From: JAGOEX01 sp964630905 | Lineage (GTDB): Bacteria > UBP6 > UBA1177 | Direction of reading: 5' to 3' | NCBI GenBank assembly: GCA_964630905.1 | Contig: CAZVWR010000042.1 | Span: 1-27,295, forward strand | Length of the DNA: 27,295 nucleotides | Part shown: piece after piece, positions 15,830 through 24,444 of the stretch | Layout: every line of letters begins with the position of its first letter | How positions within the stretch are numbered: the first letter of the stretch is position 1 | Translations under genes and position numbers: made by a program | Notes under the pieces: model-generated | The model's input: the letters and a program-made list of their open reading frames with translations, nothing else | Database searches by the model: none | What the model was told of the DNA's origin: nothing

Positions 15830-16389
15830 TCTTCACTTCCGGACAGAAATCCCATTTTTTCTGCCGTCTCTTTTATTTCAGGATTTTCCGGATCAAGATT
15901 AGCCATTTTTCTCAGAGTTTCCTTCAAATCATCAAATCTTTTTTCTTCAATATTTTTACGAACCTGTATGAATCCGACATGAGGAAAGAGAATTTTTCCA
16001 TCCATAATCCTGACAGTTTCAGTATTTGAAGAAAAATAGAAAGTGTAAAGTTCGGCTGAATTCTTTTTATATTTCTTATCATAAAAGTTGTAAACTGAAC
16101 GGACATAACCTGAACTCTCTTTAAAAACTTCAAATTCTATGACACGGTATACAAAACAATAGTTGTTAAAAACTTCTTGTGAAAAAACCTCTTTTGTTGA
16201 ATCTGAAAGCATTTCATAAGCTTCAATGCTGTTGCCTGCCTTTCTTAACTCCATGAATTTAGCAATAATTTCAACATCATCCTGATGCCGATCCAGTCTA
16301 TTGCATGATATAATAATAAAAAGAACCGCTGCCGAAAAAAAAACGGCAAAAATCGCTGACACAAGCTTTTTTATTGCGGCACTGGTCAT
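15826..16389 (-). CDS. Predicted lipoprotein of unknown function
   Basis: A 187-residue protein with a hydrophobic N-terminus ending in IIIS-C29, a plausible lipobox, so it is probably a membrane-anchored periplasmic lipoprotein. The region after it (about residues 38-140; FMELRKAGNSIEAYEMLSDSTKEVF, then strands such as YTFYFSSNTETVRIMDGKILF) looks like a small helix-plus-sheet domain of the NTF2-like kind, but this is uncertain. The C-terminus (NIEEKRFDDLKETLRKMANLDPENPEIKETAEKMG) resembles a tetratricopeptide-type helix pair. The start lies four bases after the deoC stop, with only a weak ribosome binding site. The stop overlaps the next start. Confidence 0.6.
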   Translation of the reverse strand: MTSAAIKKLVSAIFAVFFSAAVLFIIISCNRLDRHQDDVEIIAKFMELRKAGNSIEAYEMLSDSTKEVFSQEVFNNYCFVYRVIEFEVFKESSGYVRSVYNFYDKKYKKNSAELYTFYFSSNTETVRIMDGKILFPHVGFIQVRKNIEEKRFDDLKETLRKMANLDPENPEIKETAEKMGFLSGSEE

Positions 16390-16393
16390 TTTT

Positions 16394-17152
16394 CTACCAG
16401 TTGTTTACGATATTTACTGAGCTACTGCATCCGATCCTGTCGGCACCGGCTTTCATCATTTGAACAAGCGTTTCTTTATCCCTTATTCCTCCGGCGGCTT
16501 TAACACCGAGTCTTTTCCCGGCTATCATTCTGAGCAGTCTGACATCATCAACAGACGCTTTTCCATTCACACCGGTTGAAGTTTTGAGCATGTCTGCTCC
16601 TGCAAAAACACTGATAAGGGCGGCATCTATTTTTTCTTCAACAGAGAGGGCGGACGTTTCAAGAATTACTTTGTAGAAACTCTCAGTGGATGCGATGACC
16701 TCTTTAAGATTTTTATATGTATCATGAATCTTTCCGCTTTTTAAGAGACCTATGTTTATTACAATATCTATTTCATCTGCTCCATCAGTAACAGCTTGTT
16801 TTGTCTCAGCTGTTCTTGCATTAAGAGAAGATGCTCCAAGTGGAAAATCAACAACTGTGGCGACAAGGAATTTATATCCGTTTCTCTTTCTCCACTCACA
16901 GGCGGTCTTTATCCAGACCGGATTGATACAAATCGCCTTAAAACTGTTCACTCCGGCCTCTTCACACACTCTGATAATATCGTTTTCAGTCGCATTGAAA
17001 GAGAGAACTGTGTGGTCTATCGCATTAACTGCCGTTTCAACATCTATATCGCCGCAACTGTAATTGGAATCAAAATCAGGCATCCTCAGAATACCACAGT
17101 TTTTAAGCTCATTTTCAAGGAAATGTGCTCTTTTTTTAATCTGTTCTATCAT
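16394..17152 (-). CDS. deoC: Deoxyribose-phosphate aldolase
   Basis: The 252-residue protein is DeoC, which splits 2-deoxyribose-5-phosphate into glyceraldehyde-3-phosphate and acetaldehyde in deoxynucleoside breakdown. Landmarks: AIDHTVL, VNSFKAICINPVW, VATVVDFPLGAS, DEIDIVINIGLLKSG, the Schiff-base Lys K190 in ADMLKTSTG, VKAAGGIRD with the second catalytic Lys, and the phosphate-binding end GADRIGCSSSV. The start at 17152 is preceded by GAGGAGAGG and lies 13 bases after the sigma-factor stop; an upstream in-frame ATG at 17194 would overlap that gene and is less likely. No other deo gene is in the window. Confidence 0.95.
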   Translation of the reverse strand: MIEQIKKRAHFLENELKNCGILRMPDFDSNYSCGDIDVETAVNAIDHTVLSFNATENDIIRVCEEAGVNSFKAICINPVWIKTACEWRKRNGYKFLVATVVDFPLGASSLNARTAETKQAVTDGADEIDIVINIGLLKSGKIHDTYKNLKEVIASTESFYKVILETSALSVEEKIDAALISVFAGADMLKTSTGVNGKASVDDVRLLRMIAGKRLGVKAAGGIRDKETLVQMMKAGADRIGCSSSVNIVNNW

Positions 17153-17165
17153 ATCCTCTCCTCTT

Positions 17166-18029
17166 TTAAACTGTGCCGGTTTGTTCAATAACATGACTGT
17201 CTGAAGTAAATAGTTTTATTTTTTCCAGTGCCCGCGCCTCTATCTGGCGAACCCTCTCTTTAGATATTTCATACTTTTCCCCAATCTCTTCAAGGGTCAT
17301 CGGCTCATCTGACATATATCTGTTCCAGATAATGAACTTTTCTCTGTCGTTGAGCATCACGATCGCATTCTGAAGTCTGATGTTGCGGGTTTCTTCATCC
17401 ATCTCTTCATCAAAATCGGTCTTGTCCTTCAGTTCGATCATTTTCGTTTCTGTCCCTTCGATGGTCTGATCTATCGAAATATCGTTATATGAAGAAACCA
17501 CCTGCAACGCCTCAATAACCTTTTCCGGGCCGACATCAAGCCTTCTGGCAACTTCAAGGATCAGGTCTTCTTTTGTTATCTCACCGTCACTGTCGTAACT
17601 TTGAATATCCTTTATCGTCGACATCATGTTGAAAAACAGTTTTCTCTCATCTCTGCTTTTTCCGAAACGGACAATGCTCATCTGGCTTATAATGAATTCC
17701 TGTATCTTCGCTTTGATCCACCATGTCGCATAAGTGGCGAAGCGAACCCCTTTCTCAATATCAAATTTCTGCATTGCTGTCATAAGCCCCAGATTTCCTT
17801 CCTGAATAAGGTCGGTTACATCTCTGAACTTTCTGAATTTATATGCAAGGTTCACGACAAGTTTCAGATTGCTCAGAACAAGTATCTGTGCGGCTTCCTT
17901 ATCTCCGTTCTCCCTGAATTTCTTAAAAAGCTCCACTTCCTCTTCCCTTGAAATGTCGGGAACGGAAAGAACGCTGTGTATGTAATTTGATATGGTGTTT
18001 GAAGAAAGTGTCGGTATGCTGCTATTCAA
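17166..18029 (-). CDS. rpoH: RpoH-type RNA polymerase sigma factor
   Basis: A 287-residue sigma70-family protein. Region 2 spans about residues 45-125, with DLIQEGNLGLMTAMQKFDIEKG and RFATYATWWIKAKIQEFI, the -10 recognition helix. The RpoH-box-like motif RKLFFN is at 129-134, which favours the heat-shock sigma32 group. A divergent region 3 and region 4 follow, with the helix-turn-helix MTLEEIGEKYEISKERVRQIEARALEKIK (244-272) that reads the -35 element. It lacks the long region 1.1 of the primary sigma. The start is TTG at 18027-18029: an in-frame stop lies 15 bases upstream, no ATG is near, and GGGGG precedes it. A heat-shock role is inferred from the family only. Confidence 0.85.
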   Translation of the reverse strand: MNSSIPTLSSNTISNYIHSVLSVPDISREEEVELFKKFRENGDKEAAQILVLSNLKLVVNLAYKFRKFRDVTDLIQEGNLGLMTAMQKFDIEKGVRFATYATWWIKAKIQEFIISQMSIVRFGKSRDERKLFFNMMSTIKDIQSYDSDGEITKEDLILEVARRLDVGPEKVIEALQVVSSYNDISIDQTIEGTETKMIELKDKTDFDEEMDEETRNIRLQNAIVMLNDREKFIIWNRYMSDEPMTLEEIGEKYEISKERVRQIEARALEKIKLFTSDSHVIEQTGTV

Positions 18030-18044
18030 AACTACCCCCTGATT

Positions 18045-18641
18045 CTACTGCTTTTTCTTAATTCTGATTATTCTGTCTCTTAATTCATCGTTGGCACAAT
18101 TGTTGTTGAGCCATATTCCGAAAAGGGCTTTTTTAAAATCATGTCCCGGAATCGTTCCGAGATACTCATCCCTGAAGCTCACATGAGTCCCTTCCTTGGG
18201 CACATACAAAAATGTTATCGTGTTATATTTCCTTGGATTCTTACCGGTATTTCCGAGCAGTTTTACAAAATCGTCAATCCTTTCCTGAATGGTTTTCAAG
18301 AACTTCTTGTCGTGATCCATCCCGTAACTGAAACCCCTTCTGAGTTCATCCATCAAAGTGTTCATTTTCAGTCTGCGGTAAAGGGAAACAAGCTGTATCG
18401 CCATCGGCTCATCAGCATTCTTAAGTTTCATGTTATCTGTTTCCGATCCTGCAACATAAAGACCAATAGCATATAAAGAAAACGAAACCGGAGCAAAAAC
18501 CGCATAATTTCTGAATGGGACAGACCTTTTGTCATCGATCTGAATAGCCGGAGCAAAATCGACTGTTTCTGCAAAAAGCGACCCTGCACTTATCATCAGA
18601 AGGATGAAAATAAATATGGAGACTCTATTCTTACTGACCAT
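18045..18641 (-). CDS. Exported chalcone isomerase-like domain protein
   Basis: A 198-residue protein with signal peptide MVSKNRVSIFIFILLMISAGSLFA and a chalcone isomerase-like domain over most of the remainder. Family features are VPFRNYAVFAPVSFSLYAIGLYV near residues 41-63, MAIQLVSLYRRLKMNTLMDELRRGF, and the C-terminal GTIPGHDFKKALFGIWLNNNCANDELRDRII. Bacterial members are generally not true chalcone isomerases; their role, perhaps binding of fatty acids or similar ligands, is poorly known. The start overlaps the end of proS by 11 bases; AAGGA lies 11 bases upstream, further than usual. It shares a reading frame with rpoH, which starts 15 bases after its stop. Confidence 0.7.
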   Translation of the reverse strand: MVSKNRVSIFIFILLMISAGSLFAETVDFAPAIQIDDKRSVPFRNYAVFAPVSFSLYAIGLYVAGSETDNMKLKNADEPMAIQLVSLYRRLKMNTLMDELRRGFSYGMDHDKKFLKTIQERIDDFVKLLGNTGKNPRKYNTITFLYVPKEGTHVSFRDEYLGTIPGHDFKKALFGIWLNNNCANDELRDRIIRIKKKQ

Positions 18642-20358
18642 TCAAGCCAAGTTCCTTCTTTTTAAAATCCAGTGTAAAATCTACTATCTCTTCAAGTTTT
18701 ACTTCAAGTTTCGTGTTTGTTTTTCTTATTTTCACTTCCACGACACCTTTTTCAAGCGACTTTCCACCGAAAATTATCTGAAGCGGATAGCCTACAAGGT
18801 CTGCATCATTGAATTTGAATCCAGCTCTTTCGTCTCTGTCATCAATTACTGTTTCGACTCCTGCCGCAAGAAGTTTTTTATAGACATTCTCTGCCGCCTC
18901 AACAACTTCCGGTTTATTCATCTGAAGAGGAAGGACAACCGCTTCGTAAGGTGCCAGCGCCATCGGCCACTGTATTCCGAACTCATCGTGATTCTGCTCG
19001 ATCGCCGCCTGAACGGTTCTGCCTACACCGAGTCCGTAACAACCCATTACAGCCGTAACTGTTTTCCCCGATTCATCAACAAAGGAACAGTTCATCTTTT
19101 CACTGTACTTTGTTCCCAGATAAAAGACCTGACCAACTTCAATTCCTCTGCATTCTTCAAGTGTTCCGTCACATTCCGGACATCTTTCACCCTTTCTTAC
19201 AACAACGAAATCGCCAGTTGAATCAGGTGTAAAATCACGGTTTATGTTAATGTTTTCAATATGATGGTCTGTTTTATTTGCTCCGGCAACAAGGTTTTTT
19301 CTCCCCTCAAGAAGCCTGTCAACAGCCGTTTTTATCTTTTTCTTCAGCCCTACAGGGCCAGCAAACCCTGTTTCAGCACCGGTGACTTCAGTGATAACGG
19401 CATCATTTGCAAGAGCAACACTGTTTGCCCTGAAAAAGGCCTGAATTTTCGCCTCATTCACCTCTCTGTCTCCTGGCACCATTATCAGCACCGGCTCATT
19501 GTCAACAAGATAGATCATTGATTTTATGAAGTCTTTTGAGTTCCTGCCAAGAAACTCCGCAACATCTTCAACAGCTTTTTTTGAAGGGGTGTGAACTTCT
19601 TTCATGATAAGTTCTTCAACATTTTCATTTGACGGTTCAAAACTTGATCTCGCCTTTTCGAGATTCGCAGCGTAACCGCATTTGTTGCACGAAAGAATAA
19701 GATCTTCGCCTGCATCGGCAAGAACCTGAAATTCATGGCTCATATCTCCGCCGATGGCACCTGTAGCGGCATCAACAGGCTTGAACTTGAGTCCGCATCT
19801 GTTGAAAATTGCATTGTATGCTTCAAACATCAACTGATATGACTGCTTTGCCTTTTCTTCATTAATATCAAATGAATAGCCGTCTTTCATAATGAATTCA
19901 CGCCCTCTCATAAGCCCGAATCTCGGCCTTATCTCATCTCTGAACTTGCTTTGAAACTGATAAAGATTGTACGGAAGCTGTTTATAACTGCGGAGATTTT
20001 TCCTGACCATATCCGTTATCACCTCTTCATGTGTCGGACCAAGACAGAAGTCGCCCCCTTTCCTGTCTTTAAATCTCAGAAGTTCAGGACCGTAATAACT
20101 CCATCTGCCGCTCTCTTCCCAAAGTTCCGATGGCTGAACAGCAGGCATCAGCACTTCCTGACACCCTCTCTTATTAAGCTCTTCTCTGATTATGTTCTCA
20201 AGCTTTCTCACACTTCTTAAAACCAGCGGAAGATAACTGTATATTCCGCTTGCAAGCTTCTGGATCATTCCCGCCCTGTACAATAGTCTGTGGCTTTCGA
20301 TCTGTGCCTCTTTCGGCACCTCTTTCAATGTCTGGAAGAAAATCTGACTGACCTTCAT
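18631..20358 (-). CDS. proS: Prolyl-tRNA synthetase (bacterial type)
   Basis: The 575-residue protein is a bacterial-type ProS, the class II enzyme that charges tRNA-Pro. The N-terminal catalytic core has LLYRAGMIQKLASGIYSYLPLVLR, PAVQPSELWEESGRW and motif 2 (RDEIRPRFGLMRGREFIMKDGYSF near residues 133-156). An inserted editing domain, as in bacterial-type enzymes, lies at about 230-390. Motif 3 is MGCYGLGVGRTVQA, followed by the anticodon-binding domain (DDRDERAGFKFNDADLVGYPLQII). ATG 20358 has GGAG six bases upstream and lies 20 bases after the stop of the GGDEF gene; an in-frame ATG at 20382 would overlap that gene and has a poorer site. Confidence 0.97.
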   Translation of the reverse strand: MKVSQIFFQTLKEVPKEAQIESHRLLYRAGMIQKLASGIYSYLPLVLRSVRKLENIIREELNKRGCQEVLMPAVQPSELWEESGRWSYYGPELLRFKDRKGGDFCLGPTHEEVITDMVRKNLRSYKQLPYNLYQFQSKFRDEIRPRFGLMRGREFIMKDGYSFDINEEKAKQSYQLMFEAYNAIFNRCGLKFKPVDAATGAIGGDMSHEFQVLADAGEDLILSCNKCGYAANLEKARSSFEPSNENVEELIMKEVHTPSKKAVEDVAEFLGRNSKDFIKSMIYLVDNEPVLIMVPGDREVNEAKIQAFFRANSVALANDAVITEVTGAETGFAGPVGLKKKIKTAVDRLLEGRKNLVAGANKTDHHIENININRDFTPDSTGDFVVVRKGERCPECDGTLEECRGIEVGQVFYLGTKYSEKMNCSFVDESGKTVTAVMGCYGLGVGRTVQAAIEQNHDEFGIQWPMALAPYEAVVLPLQMNKPEVVEAAENVYKKLLAAGVETVIDDRDERAGFKFNDADLVGYPLQIIFGGKSLEKGVVEVKIRKTNTKLEVKLEEIVDFTLDFKKKELGLNGQ

Positions 20359-20378
20359 CTGAATCTCCGTAATAAATG

Positions 20379-23300
20379 TCAAATATCAATTATATTGAAA
20401 AATCCGTTTTTTATCCCTTCATCAATGTCTTTCATGAAAGATTCTATCTGTTCCTTTTCAGGCACAAAATTTCCCGGAACTGCCTGTTTTAATGAGCCGG
20501 GGCCTTTTGAAAGAGCCTTGAAAAGAGCCATGTCCGACATGAGAAGACTTTCTTCAAAGTTAAGCGTGTGCTCTCCGGGATAGAAAGGCATTGCGGAAAA
20601 ACCTATCGTGACAACTATTTTCATCGGGTCTTCACCTTCCATCCTGATCCCTTCAAGACCCATTGAAAGGATCTTTTTTGCATAAACAGCAAGATGGTTG
20701 TAGTCAGTCGCATTAAGTATCACAAGAAATTCATCTCCGCCCCATCTTACAACGAGGTCATCTTTTCTGACACTGCTCTTGAGTGACTCTGCAAATGCTT
20801 TCAGAAGTCTGTCACCGAAATCGTAACCTCTTTTTTCGTTGATCTTTTTCAATCCGACGATATCGATTAGGAACAATCCTGTCACTTTTTCAGGTTCAGC
20901 CGGTTTGCCATCATGAAGATTTTTTTTCGCTGCAAAAAGCATTCTTTCATATCTGGGCTGTTCAATCTCAAACAGGTATCTTCTGTTGCAAAGACCCGTC
21001 ATAGGATCTTTTAATATGGACTGTCTCAGTTTTTCATTAACTTTCAAAAGCTCCTGTGTTCTTTCGTCAACTATCTTCCTGAGCTCTTTTTCTCTCATCT
21101 TGTGCATCCTTATTTTCAGATTGTACGCTGCAAGGATCATAAGAAGAAGAATTATTGCCGCGATTGCCCTGAATCTGCTGTCCTGATAAAAGAACGGTTT
21201 AATCTCAATTCTCATTGATGTTTCAGAAAAATTTTCAGGAGTATCGGCAAGATATGACTTCACAAGAAATTTGTAAACTCCCGGAGAAATGTTGGTATAG
21301 TTCACCATCCTGTCGGCAGGTGCTATATTCCATCTGCTGTCAAAACCTTCAAGCATATACTCAAATCTGACTTTTGCAGGATGTGAGAAATACAGAGAGG
21401 TAAAATTTATCAGGATATTTTTTGTTCCGGGAGGAACTGTGAGATCGCTTCTTCCTGCAAGGTCTATATTGTTAACATTGTCTATGATAGCATTCACTAT
21501 AGTTACCGGAGGAAGTTCGACTCTCTGCTCTATCTTTGAAGGATCGATCGTTACAACTCCTCTGATGGTCGGGAACCAGAGCGTTCCGTCTGAAGATTTT
21601 ATGACTGAAGGCTGAGAACCGCCGTTACACTCACCTGCCGGCATTCCGTCCTCTTCCTTAAATAGACGGTAGCTCAGTCTGTCACTTGCTCCGCTTAAAA
21701 ACTTATCAGCATCTTTTTCAAGTATTGTGAATATTCCTCTGTTGGTGGAAAACCAGTATGCACCGTTTGCATCCTGAACAATATCATGAACAGTATTGTT
21801 ATAAAGTCCGGTCGCCTCATTTAACTCCACAATACCTTTTTCTGTTTTAACCACTATGCCCGAAGAAAGAGTTGCAGCCCATATCCTGTCCTGTCTGTCA
21901 AAAAAAAGTGATGTCATTTTCACATCGGTCTTAAAAGGAACATTCCTGAATTCGCCGCTGTTAGCATCAAATTCAAAAATACCGTCCTTGAGCGAAAGAA
22001 GGTGCACTGTCCCTTTTCTGCTTTCAGCTATATCAAGAATGGAAAGCTCACCTTTTATGATCTCGTATGAGGTCATCTGCCCGTTGTTCCATGTAAACAC
22101 AGGGCGGTGGGAATGTCTGTCGGCTATCCAGATATTTCCTCTTGAATCTTCAAAGAAAAGTGTCGGGGATACCGGATGAGCTTCAGAAAAATTCTTTCCG
22201 AAAGCATCAATATCATAAAATTTTCCCTTCTGATAGATCTGAACACCGTTCCTTCTTGTCCCGATCCATATTCTTGACTGGCTGTCTGCAAAAACAGTTG
22301 CTACAGAATCACTTCGAAGCCCGTCTCGGGTTGTCAGATTAACTACTGTTTCATCCTTTTTGAGAACATATATTCCTTCTCCGAATGTTGCGGCCCATAT
22401 TTCCCCGTCAGCCGTTTCGGTCAGTGACCTGATGTTTCCTGTGTTTATGCCTGCCTGAAAAACAGTTCCGTCCCTGACAATGCATGCTCCTGTCGCCTCA
22501 GTACCGAACCAGATATTCCCTTCCCTGTCTTCAAATATTGATATTATGGCTCCCGTTTTGGCATTCGATTTAGAAAGCATTGAGAACTTTCCATTGAAGA
22601 ATCTGATCAGATCCCCTTTTTCCGTACCTATCCACAGGCTTCCTCCGCCATCGACGAATACGGATCTGAGAGATTCGTCCTTGAGGCCGTCTTCCGCTGT
22701 GTAAATATAATCAAGCTTATTGTCTTTTATCAGAACCAGACCTCTTTCAGTCGCAACCCATATCCACCCGTTCCTGTCTTCAGAGATCCTGTATCCGAAC
22801 GCAAATACCCCTTCAACCGGCACGAACTTGTCTCCTTCAAGATACGATACACCTTCAAGTGTTGCCGCATATATCTTCCCTCTGGAACTTATGAAAAGGG
22901 AATTTATAACATTGGAGTTTATCCTGCCGTTCTCTTTAGTAAAAACAGTTTCGCTGCCGTCAGGAGCTACCTTTGTTATACCCGAACTGTAGGTGCCGGC
23001 CCACAGAGATCCATCTTTCCCGTATACAAAATCCTTTATGAAGACATCCTTAAAAAGCTGCTTTTTGTTTTTTGTGTCAACCATTCCCGCCGCTGTGGAA
23101 AAAACTATCTCCCCGCTTCCCGATTCAAATATTCCGGTAACATTCCTTCCTGAAGAGTTCAAATGTCCATTCTCGCTCATCATTATGAATTTTCTGCCGT
23201 CATATTTGACCAGTCCTTCCTGCGTTGCGAACATAATGTATCCGGATTTGCTCTGAATAATGTCTGAAACAGTGTTCTGTGGCAGCCCTTTGGACGAATC

Positions 23301-23435
23301 GAAGCACTCGGTCGTGAACCTGTTTATCTTCTGTTCAGGATTCAGACCGGAAAGAGTCTGGGCAGTTAATAAAATTAACGACAAAACAGAAAAAACATGT
23401 TTTGCACATCCTGAAGTCTTTAAATATCCTGTCAT
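20379..23435 (-). CDS. Two-component-type propeller (Reg_prop/Y_Y_Y) diguanylate cyclase
   Basis: A 1018-residue membrane sensor. After a signal anchor (HVFSVLSLILLTAQTLSG), residues 40-680 form repeated propeller blades with the Reg_prop pattern (SLWAGTYSSGITK; GWIWVATERGLV; GNIWFGTEATGA; SRIWIGTRRNGV). A Y_Y_Y domain follows (about 690-765, FEYMLEGFDSRWN...VNYTNISPGVYKF), one membrane helix (about 768-788), a coiled coil, and a GGDEF domain. The active-site loop GGDEF (899-903) is intact, and an RxxD inhibitory site (R890-D893) lies five residues before it, so c-di-GMP synthesis with product feedback is expected. The ligand of the periplasmic propeller is unknown. GGAGG supports the start. 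It heads the proS-rpoH-deoC gene train. Confidence 0.92.
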   Translation of the reverse strand: MTGYLKTSGCAKHVFSVLSLILLTAQTLSGLNPEQKINRFTTECFDSSKGLPQNTVSDIIQSKSGYIMFATQEGLVKYDGRKFIMMSENGHLNSSGRNVTGIFESGSGEIVFSTAAGMVDTKNKKQLFKDVFIKDFVYGKDGSLWAGTYSSGITKVAPDGSETVFTKENGRINSNVINSLFISSRGKIYAATLEGVSYLEGDKFVPVEGVFAFGYRISEDRNGWIWVATERGLVLIKDNKLDYIYTAEDGLKDESLRSVFVDGGGSLWIGTEKGDLIRFFNGKFSMLSKSNAKTGAIISIFEDREGNIWFGTEATGACIVRDGTVFQAGINTGNIRSLTETADGEIWAATFGEGIYVLKKDETVVNLTTRDGLRSDSVATVFADSQSRIWIGTRRNGVQIYQKGKFYDIDAFGKNFSEAHPVSPTLFFEDSRGNIWIADRHSHRPVFTWNNGQMTSYEIIKGELSILDIAESRKGTVHLLSLKDGIFEFDANSGEFRNVPFKTDVKMTSLFFDRQDRIWAATLSSGIVVKTEKGIVELNEATGLYNNTVHDIVQDANGAYWFSTNRGIFTILEKDADKFLSGASDRLSYRLFKEEDGMPAGECNGGSQPSVIKSSDGTLWFPTIRGVVTIDPSKIEQRVELPPVTIVNAIIDNVNNIDLAGRSDLTVPPGTKNILINFTSLYFSHPAKVRFEYMLEGFDSRWNIAPADRMVNYTNISPGVYKFLVKSYLADTPENFSETSMRIEIKPFFYQDSRFRAIAAIILLLMILAAYNLKIRMHKMREKELRKIVDERTQELLKVNEKLRQSILKDPMTGLCNRRYLFEIEQPRYERMLFAAKKNLHDGKPAEPEKVTGLFLIDIVGLKKINEKRGYDFGDRLLKAFAESLKSSVRKDDLVVRWGGDEFLVILNATDYNHLAVYAKKILSMGLEGIRMEGEDPMKIVVTIGFSAMPFYPGEHTLNFEESLLMSDMALFKALSKGPGSLKQAVPGNFVPEKEQIESFMKDIDEGIKNGFFNIIDI

Positions 23436-23524
23436 AAAAATTTCCTCCGGGCACAGAAACTAAAAATTATTGTATAAATACCACAATACAGTAAAGCTAA
23501 CAAGAAAATTCTATAACATATAAT

Positions 23525-23550
23525 TTGAAAAATAATTTTTCTTTTATAAT
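23525..23550 (+). promoter_or_regulatory. Candidate promoter for the cyclophilin gene
   Basis: TATAAT at 23545-23550 is a perfect -10 box about 35 bases before the start codon. TTGAAA at 23525-23530 is a possible -35, but the spacer is only 14 bases; an overlapping TAATAT at 23547-23552 would give 16. Confidence 0.4.
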
Positions 23551-23585
23551 ATGCCCGTGTTTTATTCATTTAAACGGAGGAGAAA

Positions 23586-24074
23586 ATGAAAATTACTGAC
23601 AAAGCAGTTTTTGAAACAACCATGGGGAAGATCACGGTGGGTCTTTATGGCGAAGATATGCCCGTTACTGTAAAGAATTTTATCAGGCATATTGATGCAA
23701 AATTTTATAACAAGCTGATATTCCACAGAGTTATAGAAGGTTTCGTCATTCAGAGCGGCGGAATGCTTAAAGGAATGTATGAAAAAACAGCTATTGTTGA
23801 ACCGATAAAACTTGAAAGGAATCCCAACATTCTTCATAAAAAATACACTCTTTCAATGGCCCGCACCAGTGAGCCGAACAGTGCAACGAGTCAGTTTTTT
23901 ATCTGCACTGAGGACTGCCCTTCACTTGACAATAACTATGCCGCTTTCGGAGCTGTTATCGAAGGGATGGAAGTTGTTGATGCTATTGCAAAAGTTAAAA
24001 CAACATCTGTAAGAATATATGACGATGTTCCTGTCGATCCGATAGTGATCGAAAGTGCTTATATGGTAAAATGA
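23586..24074 (+). CDS. Peptidyl-prolyl cis-trans isomerase, cyclophilin type
   Basis: A 162-residue cyclophilin of the short, cytosolic PpiB kind, with no signal peptide, that speeds isomerisation of X-Pro bonds during folding. The catalytic core is visible: FHRVIEGFVIQSGG (about residues 46-59, active-site Arg in FHR), LSMARTSEPNSATSQFFIC (about 88-106, with SQFFI) and LDNNYAAFGAVIEGMEVVDAI (about 112-132). The typical GxG loop is shortened to GGMLKGMYEKTA. GGAGG lies six bases before the ATG. It is divergent from the GGDEF gene, with about 150 bases between. Confidence 0.93.
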   Translation: MKITDKAVFETTMGKITVGLYGEDMPVTVKNFIRHIDAKFYNKLIFHRVIEGFVIQSGGMLKGMYEKTAIVEPIKLERNPNILHKKYTLSMARTSEPNSATSQFFICTEDCPSLDNNYAAFGAVIEGMEVVDAIAKVKTTSVRIYDDVPVDPIVIESAYMVK

Positions 24075-24096
24075 ACTCTTAAATTCAATGCTTTTA

Positions 24097-24124
24097 TTGA
24101 CAACTGCAAAAAACTGTGTTTAAT
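24097..24124 (+). promoter_or_regulatory. Candidate promoter for the PxxKW-type gene
   Basis: A perfect TTGACA (24097-24102), a 16-base spacer and TTTAAT (24119-24124) lie about 40 bases before the ATG at 24166, between it and the end of the cyclophilin gene. Confidence 0.55.
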
Positions 24125-24165
24125 AACCCCGTTTTTAAGGTCTTAACCATTTGGAGGATGCTGAA

Positions 24166-24432
24166 ATGGCAATTAAGGGTAACGGAACAGGCGGAAACGA
24201 CAAATACGCCAAAATAACAAAACTTCCCATCGACGAACGCTGCGAAGGATGTGAAAGAATTGAAGAAGTTGATTCAAACAAGTTCTGCAAAAAATATGCA
24301 GACCCTTCATTTCATTGGGAAAATGATCAGATCTGTTCATTTGCCACCCATATAAAGAGAGAGATCAAGATAGCTAAGAAAGTCGTCAATCCGCTTAAAG
24401 CTTCCAAGAGAGCGGCAGCTAAAAAGAAATAG
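24166..24432 (+). CDS. PxxKW-type small cysteine-rich protein
   Basis: An 88-residue soluble protein with C26-x2-C29, C41 and C57 (CEGCERI...KFCKKY...ICSFATHIK), a likely metal site, and a basic C-terminus with VNPLKASKRA. This layout matches the small 'PxxKW family cysteine-rich protein' group known from deltaproteobacterial lineages. Here the namesake motif reads P47-S-F-H50-W51, with His in place of Lys. Function of the group is unknown; a zinc-binding role is inferred from the Cys pattern. ATG 24166 has GGAGG eight bases upstream. The next gene starts 12 bases after its stop, in the same frame. Confidence 0.65.
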   Translation: MAIKGNGTGGNDKYAKITKLPIDERCEGCERIEEVDSNKFCKKYADPSFHWENDQICSFATHIKREIKIAKKVVNPLKASKRAAAKKK

Positions 24433-24444
24433 CAGTATCCTGAT

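Noticed and set aside
23586..24432. Cyclophilin and PxxKW gene as one operon
   Set aside because: A good promoter pair (TTGACA/TTTAAT) lies between them, so separate transcription is more likely, although read-through is possible.
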